A stretch of DNA of 7,428 nt, taken from contig DGTU01000050.1 of assembly GCA_002394465.1 (NCBI GenBank), forward strand, positions 1 to 7,428, written 5' to 3'. This document shows positions 7,298-7,428 of this stretch, in pieces. This stretch comes from Treponema sp. UBA4328 (GTDB lineage: Bacteria; Spirochaetota; Spirochaetia; Treponematales; Treponemataceae). Position 1 is the first letter of the stretch, and every line of letters starts with the position of its first letter. The notes beneath the pieces are model-generated. The model made no database searches. It was given only the letters and a program-made list of their open reading frames with translations, and was not told the DNA's origin. The translations under genes were made by a program, and so were the position numbers.

Positions 7298-7326
7298 ATT
7301 TTATCATTATGGATATGCACTGTCAA
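7298..7326 (-). promoter_or_regulatory. Housekeeping (sigma-70 type) promoter for the PpiD-like / MptE-like operon
   Basis: On the minus strand a perfect -35 box TTGACA (7326-7321) is followed by exactly 17 bases and a -10 box TAAAAT (7303-7298), which is five of six to consensus. The predicted start is near 7291, giving a leader of about 41 bases that includes the ribosome binding site. The promoter lies between the tRNA-Pro gene and the protein gene, so the operon need not depend on read-through from the tRNA. Confidence 0.75.
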
Positions 7327-7357
7327 TTAAAGAAGGGAATGGAAAGGAGAAAGGAAG

Positions 7358-7428
7358 TCGGGTATGGCGGACTCGAACCGCCGGCCTCTACGTCCCGAAC
7401 GTAGCGCGCTACCAGCTGCGCTAATACC
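7358..7428 (-). tRNA. tRNA-Pro (anticodon CGG), 5' end cut by the window edge
   Basis: The cloverleaf reads clearly on the minus strand. The D stem is GCGC/GCGC with loop AGCTGGTA. The anticodon stem CTACG/CGTAG carries loop TTCGGGA, placing anticodon CGG at 7397-7395, which reads CCG proline codons. The variable loop is AGGCC. The T stem GGCGG/CCGCC has loop TTCGAGT. The 3' acceptor strand ATACCCG is followed by discriminator A at 7358. It would pair fully with CGGGTAT, of which the first two bases (C, G) lie just outside the window. A C1-G72 start and A73 fit bacterial tRNA-Pro. The CCA tail is not encoded (the next bases are CTT), so it must be added enzymatically. No hairpin terminator is visible downstream. 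CCG codons are frequent in the neighbouring genes, consistent with need for this tRNA. Confidence 0.96.

Noticed and set aside
1..7428. CRISPR array, transposase, phage, toxin-antitoxin or defence genes
   Set aside because: I looked for spaced direct repeats, terminal inverted repeats and typical protein motifs and saw none. The coding space is filled by the five genes listed.

Overview
The window looks like ordinary chromosomal backbone from a spirochaete, most probably a host-associated Treponema. This is inferred from the protein families and sequence style: a lipoprotein-type HtrA protease, an MptE-like/MAF_flag10 protein with a spirochaete-style N-terminus, a membrane-anchored SurA/PpiD-like protein, and moderately AT-rich DNA with frequent CCG proline codons. 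No marker gene fixes the species. I see no phage, insertion sequence, CRISPR array or defence module.

The left half (1-4020) reads rightward as a tight run of three genes. First comes the C-terminal 195 residues of an unrecognised protein with two aspartate-rich, calcium-loop-like segments. Three bases later starts a 539-residue lipoprotein serine protease of the HtrA/trypsin type with a complete His-Asp-Ser triad and at least one PDZ domain. Nine bases after that starts lepA (elongation factor 4), with its ribosome binding site overlapping the protease stop codon. No promoter is visible inside this run, so the promoter probably lies upstream of the window.

The right half (4021-7428) reads leftward. 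A tRNA-Pro(CGG) gene runs off the right edge. It is followed by a near-consensus housekeeping promoter, a membrane-anchored PpiD/SurA-like folding factor, and, five bases on, a 543-residue MptE-like (DUF115/MAF_flag10) protein. The last gene ends exactly against lepA: the two convergent stop codons touch with no spacer and no recognisable terminator.

Functionally the window is weighted toward making and maintaining envelope or exported proteins: a lipid-anchored quality-control protease, a periplasmic folding factor, and a MptE-like protein of the kind linked in other bacteria to flagellin glycosylation. A translation factor and a tRNA complete it. The less explained items are the truncated Asp-rich protein, the cysteine-containing N-terminal extension of the protease, the apparent loss of parvulin histidines in the folding factor, a perfect 10-bp inverted repeat near the start of the MptE-like gene, and the zero-gap convergent junction.
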